DNA of 64,000 nt from Yoonia maritima (GCF_002933395.1 NZ_PKFN01000007.1:434001-498000), one strand, 5' to 3'; positions 16,624-25,503 are shown, counted from the first letter of the stretch. Numbers and translations are program-made. The notes: generated by a model not told the origin, from the sequence alone.

Positions 16624-17625
16624 TTAAACGTGTTCCTCTGCGTAAATGTCTGTCCAAAGCTCTTCCAATGCGGGCTCTGGGCTTTCCTTTGAGAACTCAG
16701 CCGCGTCGTTGACGATCGCTTTGATCTCTTTGTCGATGGCCTTCAGGTCATCCTCGGTTGCATGTTTGCCAGTCAGCAGCATGTCACGGACCTGTTCAAT
16801 CGGGTCACGCTCATCACGCATTTTCTGGACCTCATCGCGGGTCCGGTATTTCGCTGGGTCAGACATTGAGTGCCCACGGTAGCGGTATGTTTTGACCTCA
16901 AGGATATAGGGGCCTTTGCCCGCACGACAGTGCGCGACAGCGCGTTCGCCAGCTTCTTTTACAGCCAGCACGTTCATGCCGTCAACTTCTTCACCTTTGA
17001 TGCCATATGCAGCACCACGTTCCCAAAGCGATGGGGACTTGGTGGAGCGGACCACTGATGTGCCCATCGCATAGCCGTTGTTTTCTATAACAAAAACAAC
17101 GGGAAGGTCCCAAAGTTGCGCCATGTTGTAGGTTTCATAAACCTGACCTTGGTTCGCAGCACCGTCACCAAAATAGGTAAAGGTCACGCGGTCATTGCCT
17201 TTATATTTGTCTGAAAACGCAAGACCAGCACCCAAAGGTACCTGCGCGCCAACAATACCGTGGCCGCCATAGAAATGCTTCTCTTTCGAGAACATGTGCA
17301 TGGAACCGCCTTTACCTTTGGAAAAACCACCTTCGCGGCCAGTCAGTTCAGCCATGATGCCCTTCGGGTCCATGCCGCAAGCCAACATGTGGCCGTGGTC
17401 GCGGTAAGATGTGACGCGCTTGTCGCCTTCATCGGCTGCAGCCTCTAGGCCAACAACAACGGCTTCTTGTCCGATATAAAGGTGGCAGAAACCGCCAATC
17501 AGGCCCATGCCGTACAGTTGGCCTGCTTTTTCCTCAAATCGACGGATCAGCAACATTTCACGGTAATGACCCAGCAATTCCTCGGCTGAGACGTTTGGTT
17601 TCGCGGCGGCCTTTTTTGGCGGCAT
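16624..17625 (-). CDS. pdhA: Pyruvate dehydrogenase E1 alpha
   Basis: E1 alpha binds thiamine diphosphate and decarboxylates pyruvate together with PdhB. The 333 residues include the cofactor motif YFGDGAANQG (GDG at 153-155) ending about 30 residues later in VIENNGYAMG, and the conserved loop RYRGHSMSDPAKYR. A strong ribosome site GGAGGAG lies 6 bases upstream. It is the first gene of the operon pdhA - lipoprotein - pdhB - pdhC, and a palindrome in its promoter region (17652-17671) probably controls all four. Confidence 0.97.
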   Translation of the reverse strand: MPPKKAAAKPNVSAEELLGHYREMLLIRRFEEKAGQLYGMGLIGGFCHLYIGQEAVVVGLEAAADEGDKRVTSYRDHGHMLACGMDPKGIMAELTGREGGFSKGKGGSMHMFSKEKHFYGGHGIVGAQVPLGAGLAFSDKYKGNDRVTFTYFGDGAANQGQVYETYNMAQLWDLPVVFVIENNGYAMGTSVVRSTKSPSLWERGAAYGIKGEEVDGMNVLAVKEAGERAVAHCRAGKGPYILEVKTYRYRGHSMSDPAKYRTRDEVQKMRDERDPIEQVRDMLLTGKHATEDDLKAIDKEIKAIVNDAAEFSKESPEPALEELWTDIYAEEHV

Positions 17626-17651
17626 GGGTGCTCCTCCAGCGTTTTTGCAAT

Positions 17652-17671
17652 ATAGTTTAATGTTAAACTAT
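17652..17671. promoter_or_regulatory. Perfect palindrome upstream of pdhA, candidate operator
   Basis: ATAGTTTAA (17652-17660), TG, TTAAACTAT (17663-17671): 9-bp arms with a 2-base centre, 27 bases before the pdhA start. The size fits a dimeric winged-helix repressor (MarR or GntR type). Which regulator binds is unknown. Confidence 0.6.
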
Positions 17672-17856
17672 CTTATAACGGAAGTGTGCGCGAATTACGA
17701 GGGGTAAAGTGAATGGGGCGCGCTGTAGGTAATGTGAAGTTTCGATATTGCGAAGTTTTGCGTAGCCTGCACTGCTATATGTCGTTTGGCTGAACCGCAG
17801 CGAATGGCGACTAAGAGCCCATTGTGTACATCATCGCCGCAATCTAGTTTCGCCAA

Positions 17857-18252
17857 ATGGATATCAATAACTGCATCCCGAAAGACAAGTTTGATACCGC
17901 AGCGATAGAGCGGGCGAACCAAATCGGTTTTCCTTCGCTCAATTCAATCCTCTCGGATTTACTGGAATGGGTACAGGATGCCAATTGGCCAGTCGCAGCT
18001 GAAACAGCCGTGCTACTTTCGAATGCTGGCCTCGAAATACTGCCTCATATCAAAACTATCTTGCGCTCAGACGATGGAACTTGGAAATATTGGGCAATCG
18101 ACCTTGTTGTCAGGAATTTGGACGCAGATGTTCTTTTGGAACTGTGCGATGACCTTGTGAGGCTGACTGAAGATCCGACGCAATATGATCAAACGGAAGA
18201 TGTTGCCGCTTTGGCGCAGAGCATCTTGATCACAAAGGAGATCCAAAGCTGA
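17857..18252 (+). CDS. DUF5071-domain protein
   Basis: A 131-residue soluble acidic protein. The pattern PKDKFDTAAIERANQIGFP, LLEWVQDANWPVA and DDGTWKYWAIDLVV matches DUF5071, a small helical (HEAT-like) family of unknown function that is scattered in bacteria. No signal peptide. The ATG at 17857 has no good ribosome site; the gene is divergent from pdhA with a 231-base region between. Base composition is slightly lower in GC than the neighbours, so acquisition by transfer is possible. Some such families act as immunity proteins, but there is no toxin gene beside it. Confidence 0.72.
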   Translation: MDINNCIPKDKFDTAAIERANQIGFPSLNSILSDLLEWVQDANWPVAAETAVLLSNAGLEILPHIKTILRSDDGTWKYWAIDLVVRNLDADVLLELCDDLVRLTEDPTQYDQTEDVAALAQSILITKEIQS

Positions 18253-18310
18253 ATAAAATTATGAAAGGCCGCAAAGTCCCACACAGCGGACTTTTGGGAT
18301 GGTGCAAGTG

Positions 18311-18610
18311 CTACCGAATAACGACTTCATCCGCCCGAATTAGCCCCAGTACGTCGCGGGCTTGTTGGTCGAGTAGGTCAAGATCAAGGTAATTGTCCGA
18401 CAGGCGCGAGGTGAGGTTTTCCATGCGCCCCACCTCCGCCTGAAGGATTGCCAGTTCCTGTTCCAGCGCGACGCCCTCCGCTTGGATCTCAATACGTTTG
18501 AATAGACCGTAGTCCCCCTGCACAGCGGCAAAGGTGAAATACAGCCCAAGCATTAACGCGCCTAGGAAATACAAAAGGGTGCCCATCGGGGGGCGGTTAC
18601 GTCGGAACAT
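18311..18610 (-). CDS. ftsB: Cell division protein FtsB (septum formation initiator)
   Basis: A 99-residue bitopic membrane protein of the divisome, partner of FtsL and FtsQ. One membrane helix (about 9-29, MGTLLYFLGALMLGLYFTF) is followed by a coiled coil (ALEQELAILQAEVGRMENLTSRL) and the C-terminal segment DLLDQQARDVLGLIRADEVVI that the family shares. It sits between aldolase and pdhA, as in many relatives, in the same direction as both but with its own upstream region. Confidence 0.88.
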   Translation of the reverse strand: MFRRNRPPMGTLLYFLGALMLGLYFTFAAVQGDYGLFKRIEIQAEGVALEQELAILQAEVGRMENLTSRLSDNYLDLDLLDQQARDVLGLIRADEVVIR

Positions 18611-18674
18611 GTGCTTGCCTCAAGTGTCGCCTCTTGCGGGTGACTGAAGCTAGAATCGCACAGATGATTCGGAA

Positions 18675-18720
18675 TGTGAATCCCCTATTTTCCTGAAACA
18701 GGGGATAATCACATATTTTT
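18675..18720. other. Stem-loop between fba and ftsB
   Basis: TGTGAATCCCCT (18675-18686) pairs with AGGGGAT (18700-18706) and TCACA (18709-18713), leaving a two-base bulge; ATATTTTT follows on the plus strand. As a T-tract terminator it would act on plus-strand transcripts, opposite to both neighbours; on the minus strand it may be an mRNA 3' end or processing signal after the aldolase gene. Confidence 0.45.
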
Positions 18721-18727
18721 AGCGGCT

Positions 18728-19657
18728 TTACGCCTTGCCGCGGTAGATATCCATCAGCTTGCCGAGCATGGCGAGCGCATCGTCGCGATCGCGCTGGAAC
18801 GAGTTACGTCCAATGATCGAGCCATTGCCGCCACCATCGCGAATTGCGCGGGCATCGTCATAGACCGCATCAGCACCTTTGGCCGCACCGCCCGAGAAGA
18901 CCATCAAGCGACGACCGCCCAAGGTGCTTTCGACACAATGCTTGACGCGTGCAGCTTGGGTGGAAATGTCGATACCTTCGGCCTCGTATACTTTTTTCGC
19001 TTCAGGCAGGGACAGGTGATCGGTCGAAAGCTTGATCTTGATGATATGCGCGCCTAGCAGCCCAGCGATTTGTGCCGCATAGGCAGCGATATCGATCGCA
19101 GTTTCACCGTCTTTGTCCAATGCTTCACCGCGTGGGTAAGACCATATCACAGTCGCAATGCCTTTGGCCGCGGCTTCACGGCGCATTTCGGCAATGTCGC
19201 TGAACATGTTCAATGCGGCGGATGATCCGGGGTAAACCGTGAAGCCAATTGCAGATGCGCCAAGCCGCAGCGCATCATCTACAGACGCAGTAATTGCCTG
19301 CGTCTTTGGTGCTGCGTCAGGGATAAGGGAATTGGCTGAATTCACTTTAAGGATGGTCGGGATTTGACCTGCGAATGTGTCGGCGCCAGCCTCTAACATC
19401 CCCAACGGGGCGGCATAGGCGTTAAGCCCGGCATCAATGGCAAGCTGAAAGTGATAATGTGGATCATAGGCTGCAGGGTTCGGGGCGAATGACCTGGCAG
19501 GTCCGTGTTCAAATCCTTGATCAACTGGAAGGATGATCATCTTACCAGTTCCGCCAAGCTTCCCTGCCATCATAATACGGGCAAGGTTTGCTTTGACGCC
19601 GGGTGTTTCACCTTCGTAGTTTGCTAAAATGCGTTGGACGGCTTTCGTGGTTTTCAT
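18728..19657 (-). CDS. Fructose-bisphosphate aldolase, class I (bacterial/archaeal type)
   Basis: A 309-residue class I aldolase of the FbaB/DhnA type, cleaving fructose 1,6-bisphosphate by a Schiff base and needing no metal. Visible motifs are LPVDQGFEHGP (residues 42-52), the lysine segment HIIKIKLSTDHLS, and the phosphate-binding MVFSGGAAKGADAVYDDA with GNGSIIGRNSFQR. In an organism with the Entner-Doudoroff path it probably works mainly in gluconeogenesis; that is inference. Two copies of a LacI-like operator related to the one before edd lie upstream (19725-19759). Confidence 0.93.
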   Translation of the reverse strand: MKTTKAVQRILANYEGETPGVKANLARIMMAGKLGGTGKMIILPVDQGFEHGPARSFAPNPAAYDPHYHFQLAIDAGLNAYAAPLGMLEAGADTFAGQIPTILKVNSANSLIPDAAPKTQAITASVDDALRLGASAIGFTVYPGSSAALNMFSDIAEMRREAAAKGIATVIWSYPRGEALDKDGETAIDIAAYAAQIAGLLGAHIIKIKLSTDHLSLPEAKKVYEAEGIDISTQAARVKHCVESTLGGRRLMVFSGGAAKGADAVYDDARAIRDGGGNGSIIGRNSFQRDRDDALAMLGKLMDIYRGKA

Positions 19658-19724
19658 GACGTGGCATCCCTTTAATGCTGTTCGCTCATAGGGGCTTTAG
19701 CAGCCAGAAAACGCAGTACAATAA

Positions 19725-19759
19725 CGGTTGCGCTAACACTTTGAATGTTTGCGTTAACA
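19725..19759. promoter_or_regulatory. Two candidate LacI-type operator copies upstream of the aldolase gene
   Basis: TGTTTGCGTTAACA (19746-19759) matches the edd palindrome TGTTAGCGCTAACA at 12 of 14 bases; CGGTTGCGCTAACA (19725-19738) matches at 11 of 14, with the right half exact. The two start 21 bases apart, two helical turns. The pair lies 68-102 bases upstream of the aldolase start. Confidence 0.55.
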
Positions 19760-19778
19760 CTATGGAAACGGGCGGAGT

Positions 19779-20663
19779 TTAGCCGAATTTCAGCGTGGAA
19801 AGCCAATCGAGCACAACACGCACACGTGGCGAAAGATGGCGGTCTTTCGGGTATAATGCCGCAAGTGGAGAGGGTGTTGGTTTGTTGTCGGGAAGCAACT
19901 CTAACATGCGTCCGCTATCCAGATCATCGGCCAACCGGTATCGTGGAATTTGGGCAATACCCAAGCCCGCGCGCGCCGCGGAGATGAGGGTCTCAGTCCC
20001 GGTCACCGTTAAAGCGGTCGATAGCTTGCGGGTGACAACTTTGCCATCACAAACGAAGTCGAGCGGCAGGACATCTTGTGTTCGGCTTGAGAAAAAGCCG
20101 ATCATCTGATGCTGTTCTAAATCGTCAATATCCTGAGGGGTGCCATGCGCCGCCACATAAGACGGCGCCGCAACCGTAACTTCTTTGAGCGTCCCTAAAG
20201 GCCGGCGGATCAGATCACTGTCATTCAGTGGGCCTGTGCGCAAAGCAATATCAACGCCTTCGCGGATCAGATCAACCAGCCGTTCTCCTTCGGACAAAAC
20301 GAGCTCTAGCTTCGGGTAGCGGGCCAAGAATGCGGGTAGGGTTGGCAGCAACACTTCACGCGCCAGCGAACCAACCGCATCAAGTCGAACGCGCCCGGCG
20401 GGTTCCATCCCTTTGAATGCAGCTTCCGCATCTTCAACGGTTGCAGTGATGTTGCGACAGCGATCATACCATGCAATCCCATCGGGCGTTGGCGACACCA
20501 CGCGTGTGGTTCGGTCCAAAAGTCGGGTCGTTAATCGGGCTTCGGTCCGTTTCACCGCATCAGTAACCGTTGATGGTGGTAATCCCAATGCGGCAGCCGC
20601 GCTGCGAAAGCTGCGTGCGTCAACGACGTGCATGAAAATGCGCATTTCATCGATCCGATCCAT
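19779..20663 (-). CDS. LysR-family transcriptional regulator
   Basis: A 294-residue LysR regulator: N-terminal helix-turn-helix (MDRIDEMRIFMHVVDARSF, LGLPPSTVTDAVKRTEARL) and a C-terminal inducer-binding domain from about 90. The start at 20663 has AAAGGA 7 bases upstream; the frame extends 63 residues further upstream but that part runs through the divergent promoter. It faces an SDR gene across 106 bases, the standard arrangement for a LysR regulator and its target. Its inducer cannot be told. Confidence 0.92.
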   Translation of the reverse strand: MDRIDEMRIFMHVVDARSFRSAAAALGLPPSTVTDAVKRTEARLTTRLLDRTTRVVSPTPDGIAWYDRCRNITATVEDAEAAFKGMEPAGRVRLDAVGSLAREVLLPTLPAFLARYPKLELVLSEGERLVDLIREGVDIALRTGPLNDSDLIRRPLGTLKEVTVAAPSYVAAHGTPQDIDDLEQHQMIGFFSSRTQDVLPLDFVCDGKVVTRKLSTALTVTGTETLISAARAGLGIAQIPRYRLADDLDSGRMLELLPDNKPTPSPLAALYPKDRHLSPRVRVVLDWLSTLKFG

Positions 20664-20769
20664 GCTGATCCTTTGTGCGGAAAGTGCAAATAGTGAAACC
20701 GATTTTTGGCATATTATCCGGCAATAGCAAATAAAATATATCGGTCCTATCAGAAACAGGAGACTGAAA

Positions 20770-21510
20770 ATGCCAGATAACACACAAAAATCGGCCATCG
20801 TGACTGGCGCATCGCGCGGCATTGGCGCCGCAATTGCGCTGCGGCTTTCCAATGACGGGTATGCCGTCGTCGTGAATTACGCCGGACGTAAAGAAAACGC
20901 CGATGCAGTCGTCGACCAGATCAAACAGGCGGGTGGTACGTCAATCGCGGTGCAAGCGGATGTAAGCGACCCCGCGCAGGTCAAGTCGCTGTTTGATGCT
21001 ACCGCAGAGCACTTTGGCGCACCGCATGTCTTGGTGAACAACGCCGGTGTTATGACGCTTGCGCCGCTGGTCGATACGACTGACGCTGATTTCGATGCAA
21101 TGGTCGCGATCAACTTAAAGGGCGTGTTTAACTGTTTGCGCGAGGCTGGACAGCAGATGCCGGACGGGTCCCGGATCGTAAATATCTCGACAACGGCTCT
21201 GGCTGTTAACTTTCCCGGCTACGCGGGCTACTGCGCGGCAAAGGCTGGCGTCGAGGCAATGACACCAATCTTCGCCAAAGAACTGGGCGGGCGCAATATT
21301 ACTGTCAACGCAGTCGCACCGGGTCCCGTCGGCACAGAGCTATATCTAACCGGAAAAACTCAAGAACAGCTCGACTTTGTTGCCGGGTTAAACCCAATGG
21401 GGAGGATTGGTGAACCCAACGATATCGCAAACGCGGTCTCGGCAATGGTGAGTGATGATGCAAAATGGACAAACGGCCAAACCATCCGCGTGAATGGTGG
21501 TATGGCCTAG
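20770..21510 (+). CDS. SDR-family oxidoreductase
   Basis: A 246-residue classical short-chain dehydrogenase/reductase. It has the cofactor motif TGASRGIG (residues 13-20), VLVNNAGVMTLAP, the catalytic serine in IVNISTTALA, YCAAK for tyrosine and lysine, and the C-terminal NGQTIRVNGGM. The arginine after the glycine motif and NYAGRK after strand 2 favour NADP(H). It resembles 3-oxoacyl-ACP reductase-like enzymes found next to LysR regulators, of unknown substrate. AGGAG precedes the ATG. Confidence 0.9.
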   Translation: MPDNTQKSAIVTGASRGIGAAIALRLSNDGYAVVVNYAGRKENADAVVDQIKQAGGTSIAVQADVSDPAQVKSLFDATAEHFGAPHVLVNNAGVMTLAPLVDTTDADFDAMVAINLKGVFNCLREAGQQMPDGSRIVNISTTALAVNFPGYAGYCAAKAGVEAMTPIFAKELGGRNITVNAVAPGPVGTELYLTGKTQEQLDFVAGLNPMGRIGEPNDIANAVSAMVSDDAKWTNGQTIRVNGGMA

Positions 21511-21656
21511 GTCATTCGTTCGGGGCTGATGGTGGGGCAGGCGGGGTGGGAAGCGTACGATTTTGCCAGTTTCTAACCTACCTGCTTCGCCACATTCCGC
21601 CATTTTGTTGCACGATATTTTAAACTGACGTGGCCTAGCTGCCATCGCGGCGGCGA

Positions 21657-21956
21657 TCAACAGGACAAAGAATTTTGTGGTTTTAGCCGCGATGCTAGGG
21701 CGTGACCGTAGCCCCGCAGAATGAAATGTCTGCACCCTTGCACTTCGGGGAACCGAAGTGCGTGAATTAATTCACCCCGAGACGAGCCGTGGACTATATA
21801 AGTTTGTTGCTGTGTGTTTGGTAAAAGCTCTACGTTTTTATCTTTGTATTCACTGATGAACAATGCGTGCTTGCAGTTGTTCGTTGTGGCGGCTCCAAAG
21901 AACTCGATCTTGTGGGGCGTTCGAATAGAATGCCCCACGCCACTAAAAACCACCAC
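21657..21956 (-). pseudogene. Open minus-strand frame downstream of pgk, probable gene remnant
   Basis: The 556-base region 21511-22066 has no clear intact gene. On the minus strand one frame stays open from the end of pgk to a stop at 21657, about 135 codons, but without an ATG and without a ribosome site; the only start-like codon is a GTG at 21956. The predicted peptide looks protein-like (LVVVFSGVGHSIRTPHKIEFFG near the start, then a C-terminal part with HFILRGYGHALA), which could be the two ends of an alpha/beta-hydrolase-like protein with the middle lost. Two perfect inverted repeats lie inside: CACTTCGG/CCGAAGTG (21741-21760) and GTGAATTAATTCAC (21762-21775). The family is not certain. 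Confidence 0.35.
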
Positions 21957-22066
21957 AAGCTGATCATTTACCCCTCTACGTTTAAGGGTATGAGCTGGCG
22001 ATGTCAGTGAGTTCAGCCAACGTAAGCACCTTTCTCGTCTTGTCGTAGATGGTAAAAGGCTAGGTC

Positions 22067-23242
22067 TTACCCCAAGGCTGCGACGCCGGGCAGTTCCTTA
22101 CCTTCCATCCACTCGAGGAATGCACCGCCAGCTGTTGAGATGTAGGTGAAATCGTCACCGTGGCCTGACGCGTTGATCGCTGCGACCGTGTCGCCGCCGC
22201 CGCCGACAGACACCAGTTTTCCGGCTTTGGTTTGGTCGGCGATTTCGTTCAAGATTGCAAACGTACCCGCATGGAATGGTTCAAGCTCGAATACACCTAG
22301 TGGGCCGTTCATGATGAGCGTTTTGGCACCGTCGACGACGTCGTTGATATAGGCGACGGTTTCTGGCCCTGCGTCAAAGATCATCGCGTCGTCAGGGCAT
22401 TGGGTCGCGGCAACGGTTTCATTTTGTGCGTTGGCTTTGAATTCACGTGCGATCACGATGTCACGTGGCAGAATGATTTCGCATCCAGCGGCTTCTGCCT
22501 TGGTCAAAATATCGCGGGCAGTGTCGGCCAAATCATGTTCACACAGAGATTTGCCGACGTTGATGCCTTGCGCCGCAAGGAACGTGTTTGCCATGCCACC
22601 GCCAATCACGAGGTGATCGACTTTACCGACTAGATTACCAAGCAGGTCCAGCTTGGTTGAAACCTTAGCACCACCAACAACCGCAACAACCGGTCGTTCA
22701 GGGGAACCGAGCGCCTTTTCCAGTGCGCCCAATTCTTCGGCCATCAAACGACCTGCGCAAGCGGGCAAGAGGCGCGCAATTGCTTCGGTGCTGGCATGTG
22801 CGCGGTGGGCGGCAGAAAACGCATCGTTCACGTAGATGTCAGCAAGGCTAGCAAGACGCTTTGCGAAACCTTCGTCGTTCTTTTCTTCGCCCGGATTGAA
22901 ACGCAGGTTTTCAAGCAACAACACGTCGCCTTCGTCCATCTCTGCGACGGCTTCTGCATAATCGCCGTTCACAAAGGTCACAGGTAGGCCAAGGACATCG
23001 GACACGGCCGGCGCGATGATCTCAAGCGACATTTCAGGGACAACTTGGCCCTTTGGACGCCCAAAGTGCGCCATTAGGATTACTTTGCCGCCTTTGGCTT
23101 GAATGTCATCGACCGTGGCGGCGATGCGTTCGATCCGGCTTGTATCCGTGACCACGCCGTTTTCGACAGGCACGTTGATATCGACACGCACCAATGCGCG
23201 CTTACCGGCAAAATCCATATCGTCCAGAGTTTTCCAAGTCAT
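22067..23242 (-). CDS. pgk: Phosphoglycerate kinase
   Basis: Phosphoglycerate kinase interconverts 1,3-bisphosphoglycerate plus ADP and 3-phosphoglycerate plus ATP. The 391 residues show [11 protein letters not shown] and [11 protein letters not shown] (substrate side), [23 protein letters not shown] and the nucleotide loop [10 protein letters not shown] (SVGGGGDTV). The start at 23242 has AAAGGA 8 bases upstream; the 20 codons before it give no family sequence. It is monocistronic or followed only by a remnant; gap is not beside it. Confidence 0.97.
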   Translation of the reverse strand: MTWKTLDDMDFAGKRALVRVDINVPVENGVVTDTSRIERIAATVDDIQAKGGKVILMAHFGRPKGQVVPEMSLEIIAPAVSDVLGLPVTFVNGDYAEAVAEMDEGDVLLLENLRFNPGEEKNDEGFAKRLASLADIYVNDAFSAAHRAHASTEAIARLLPACAGRLMAEELGALEKALGSPERPVVAVVGGAKVSTKLDLLGNLVGKVDHLVIGGGMANTFLAAQGINVGKSLCEHDLADTARDILTKAEAAGCEIILPRDIVIAREFKANAQNETVAATQCPDDAMIFDAGPETVAYINDVVDGAKTLIMNGPLGVFELEPFHAGTFAILNEIADQTKAGKLVSVGGGGDTVAAINASGHGDDFTYISTAGGAFLEWMEGKELPGVAALG

Positions 23243-23371
23243 TTGATGTTCCTTTAGGGCGAGGTTTAGCGCTTTGTTGCGGTAATCAAGCGCCCGCGTC
23301 AACTAGACGTGCTTGGCATTTTGCGCTGAGGCACATATGTCTTTGGCCAATACAGAAAAGAGGAGCCCAAA

Positions 23372-23878
23372 ATGGCCGATATTAAAGATCCAGAAAACAC
23401 TATCATCATGACCCTTAAAGGCGGTGACGTTGTTATCGAACTGCTGCCTGATGTGGCCCCGGCCCATACAGCACGTATGAAAGAACTGGCGCGCGCAGGT
23501 TCTTACGACAACGTTGCATTCCACCGTGTGATTGACGGTTTCATGGCGCAGACAGGCGACGTGGCGAACGGCAATATGGAAGACAACTTTAACATTGGCC
23601 GTGCTGGTACAGGCGGTTCTGATTTGCCTGACCTGCCTGCTGAGTTCTCAAAAATCCCACACGCACGTGGATCTTTGGGCGCGGCACGTTCGCAAAACCC
23701 GAACTCTGCGAACAGCCAGTTCTTTATCAACTTTAAAGATAACGACTTTCTGAACGGTCAGTATACTGTTTACGGTCAGGTTATTTCCGGCATGGAACAC
23801 GTTGATGCGATCGTCAAAGGCGAGCCGCCAATGAACCCAGATCGCATGATCAGCGTAAAAGTTGCTGCCGATGTATAA
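23372..23878 (+). CDS. ppiB: Cytoplasmic peptidylprolyl isomerase (cyclophilin)
   Basis: A 168-residue cyclophilin without signal peptide. It has the core motifs VAFHRVIDGFMAQTGD, RGSLGAARSQNPNSANSQFFI and NGQYTVYGQVISGMEHVD. GGAG lies before the ATG. The last 8 bases overlap the start of a second, exported cyclophilin, so they are expressed together and cover both compartments. Confidence 0.94.
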   Translation: MADIKDPENTIIMTLKGGDVVIELLPDVAPAHTARMKELARAGSYDNVAFHRVIDGFMAQTGDVANGNMEDNFNIGRAGTGGSDLPDLPAEFSKIPHARGSLGAARSQNPNSANSQFFINFKDNDFLNGQYTVYGQVISGMEHVDAIVKGEPPMNPDRMISVKVAADV

Positions 23879-24416
23879 GGTCGCAGCACTTCTGGCTGTA
23901 ATGGCCACACCCGCGTTCAGCGCGGGTCTTGAGATCGATGTCGAAGGCGAGGCCAACGGCACAATCGTCATCGACCTGTTCGAGGACACAGCACCGCTGC
24001 ATGCCGCACAAATTACGGCGATTGCCGAATCTGGCAGTTATGACGGTGTGGTTTTTCACCGCGTGATTGACGGTTTCATGGCGCAGACCGGTGACGTGCA
24101 AAACGGCGTGCTGGGTGGTGATCTGTCGATGGCTGGTACCGGTGGTTCTGAATTCGCTGACATCCCGGCGGAATTCTCGGATCGTCCGTTTGAGCGCGGA
24201 ATCGTTGGCATGGCCCGTGCGCAGAACCCGAACTCTGCGAACAGCCAGTTCTTTATCATGTTCGAGCCGGGCTACTTCCTGAACGGTCAATATACCGTTG
24301 TCGGTGAAGTCACCGAAGGCATGGATATTGTCGACGCGATCAAACGTGGTGCTGGGCAAAACGGCTCTGTTATCGGCAAGCCTGATGTCATGACTGCGGT
24401 GCGTGTCACCGAGTAA
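23871..24416 (+). CDS. ppiA: Exported peptidylprolyl isomerase (cyclophilin)
   Basis: A 181-residue cyclophilin with a cleavable signal peptide (MYKVAALLAVMATPAFSA), so periplasmic. Core motifs VVFHRVIDGFMAQTGD and RAQNPNSANSQFFI match its partner. The ATG at 23871 lies within the last codons of ppiB, an 8-base overlap; a TTG 9 bases upstream would spoil the signal peptide. Stretches of 26-34 bases are identical to ppiB at DNA level, pointing to recent duplication or gene conversion. A hairpin follows. Confidence 0.93.
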   Translation: MYKVAALLAVMATPAFSAGLEIDVEGEANGTIVIDLFEDTAPLHAAQITAIAESGSYDGVVFHRVIDGFMAQTGDVQNGVLGGDLSMAGTGGSEFADIPAEFSDRPFERGIVGMARAQNPNSANSQFFIMFEPGYFLNGQYTVVGEVTEGMDIVDAIKRGAGQNGSVIGKPDVMTAVRVTE

Positions 24417-24420
24417 TCCA

Positions 24421-24454
24421 TTAAAGTGCCTCTTTAGATAAGGGGGCACTTTAA
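24421..24454 (+). terminator. Hairpin after the cyclophilin pair
   Basis: TTAAAGTGCC (24421-24430) with GGCACTTTAA (24445-24454), a 10-bp stem starting 5 bases after the stop codon. Only a weak T-rich run (CCTTTCC) follows, so termination may be partial. Confidence 0.6.
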
Positions 24455-24585
24455 CCTTTCCGGCATATGGTCCATTTGCCGATGCATATCATGCAAATTT
24501 ACGGGTAACTTGCCTGTCATATTGCCAAATGTCTGATCCCGGCTAAGGCCTTGACTTAGCTGGGCTATCGGAATCAGTTGCGTCT

Positions 24586-25503
24586 ATGGAACGCAAATCA
24601 CAAATCGATACGTTTGGCGCAGTTGCCTTGACGGGTTTTGCCCTTTTTCTGGCTTTTAATCAGGTTGTGATTAAGGTCACGAATGGTGGGTTGCAGCCTG
24701 TGTTTTTTGCCGGGTTACGTTCGGCAGGCGCAGTCGTTTGCATCTGGCTGTACCTGCGCTGGCGCGGCATCCCATTACGGTTTGAACCGGGTACACGATT
24801 GGCTGGTTTTGTCGCGGGCGTATTCTTTGGAATCCAGTTTTTATGCCTATTCGTGGCGCTTGATCTTACAACCGTTGGACGCTCTGCTGTGATCTTTTAT
24901 TCGATGCCTGTTTGGCTTGCGATTATTGCGCATTGGGTCATGCCTAGTGACAAGATTACCCCGATCAAAGCTATTGGATTGGCCTTTGCGATGGCTGGTG
25001 TGGCTTGGGCAATGCTTGATCGCAGTTCAGGGGCAGGAAGCATTTGGGGCGATCTTGCGGCGCTGGGTGGCGCTTTGGCTTGGGCGATTAATGCAATGAT
25101 CGCAAAGGCATCGCCGCTGTCACGGGTGCGCCCTGAGATGCAGTTGTTTTGGCAAGTCGCGGTATCCACGCCCATCCTGCTGATAGCGGCGTTCTTTTTT
25201 GGGCCGTTTGTCCGTGAACTAGGTCCGATTCACATCGCAGGACTAGCGTTCCAGATTGTGGTTGTGGTCAGCGCCGGGTTCATCTTTTGGCTTTGGCTCT
25301 TGTCGATCTACCCGGCGTCTGGTGTGGCATCGTTCAGCTTTCTTTCACCAGTGCTAAGCGTTGGGCTCGGCTGGTTGCTGTTGGGTGAAGCAGTTGGGCC
25401 GCATTTAATCGGCGCTTTGGTTTTGGTCGCAATCGGAATTGTGCTGATCAACCGACCTTCTAAGTCCCGCAAAACGTCCGCGTCACCCGTTCATTCTGGG
25501 TAG
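24586..25503 (+). CDS. EamA-family (DMT) transporter
   Basis: A 305-residue inner membrane protein with ten predicted membrane helices in two EamA repeats (about 10-140 and 155-295), the fold of drug/metabolite exporters. Sequence marks include FNQVVIKVTNGG in the first repeat and SFLSPVLSVGLGWLLLGEAV in the last helices. The substrate is unknown. Its 3' end overlaps the end of the convergent selO gene by 44 bases. No ribosome site is obvious. Confidence 0.9.
   Translation: MERKSQIDTFGAVALTGFALFLAFNQVVIKVTNGGLQPVFFAGLRSAGAVVCIWLYLRWRGIPLRFEPGTRLAGFVAGVFFGIQFLCLFVALDLTTVGRSAVIFYSMPVWLAIIAHWVMPSDKITPIKAIGLAFAMAGVAWAMLDRSSGAGSIWGDLAALGGALAWAINAMIAKASPLSRVRPEMQLFWQVAVSTPILLIAAFFFGPFVRELGPIHIAGLAFQIVVVVSAGFIFWLWLLSIYPASGVASFSFLSPVLSVGLGWLLLGEAVGPHLIGALVLVAIGIVLINRPSKSRKTSASPVHSG

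Noticed and set aside
21388..21735. Minus-strand open frame between the SDR gene and pgk
   Set aside because: It overlaps the end of the SDR gene, lacks a ribosome site and has unlike-protein composition; the other minus frame (21657 on) is more protein-like.
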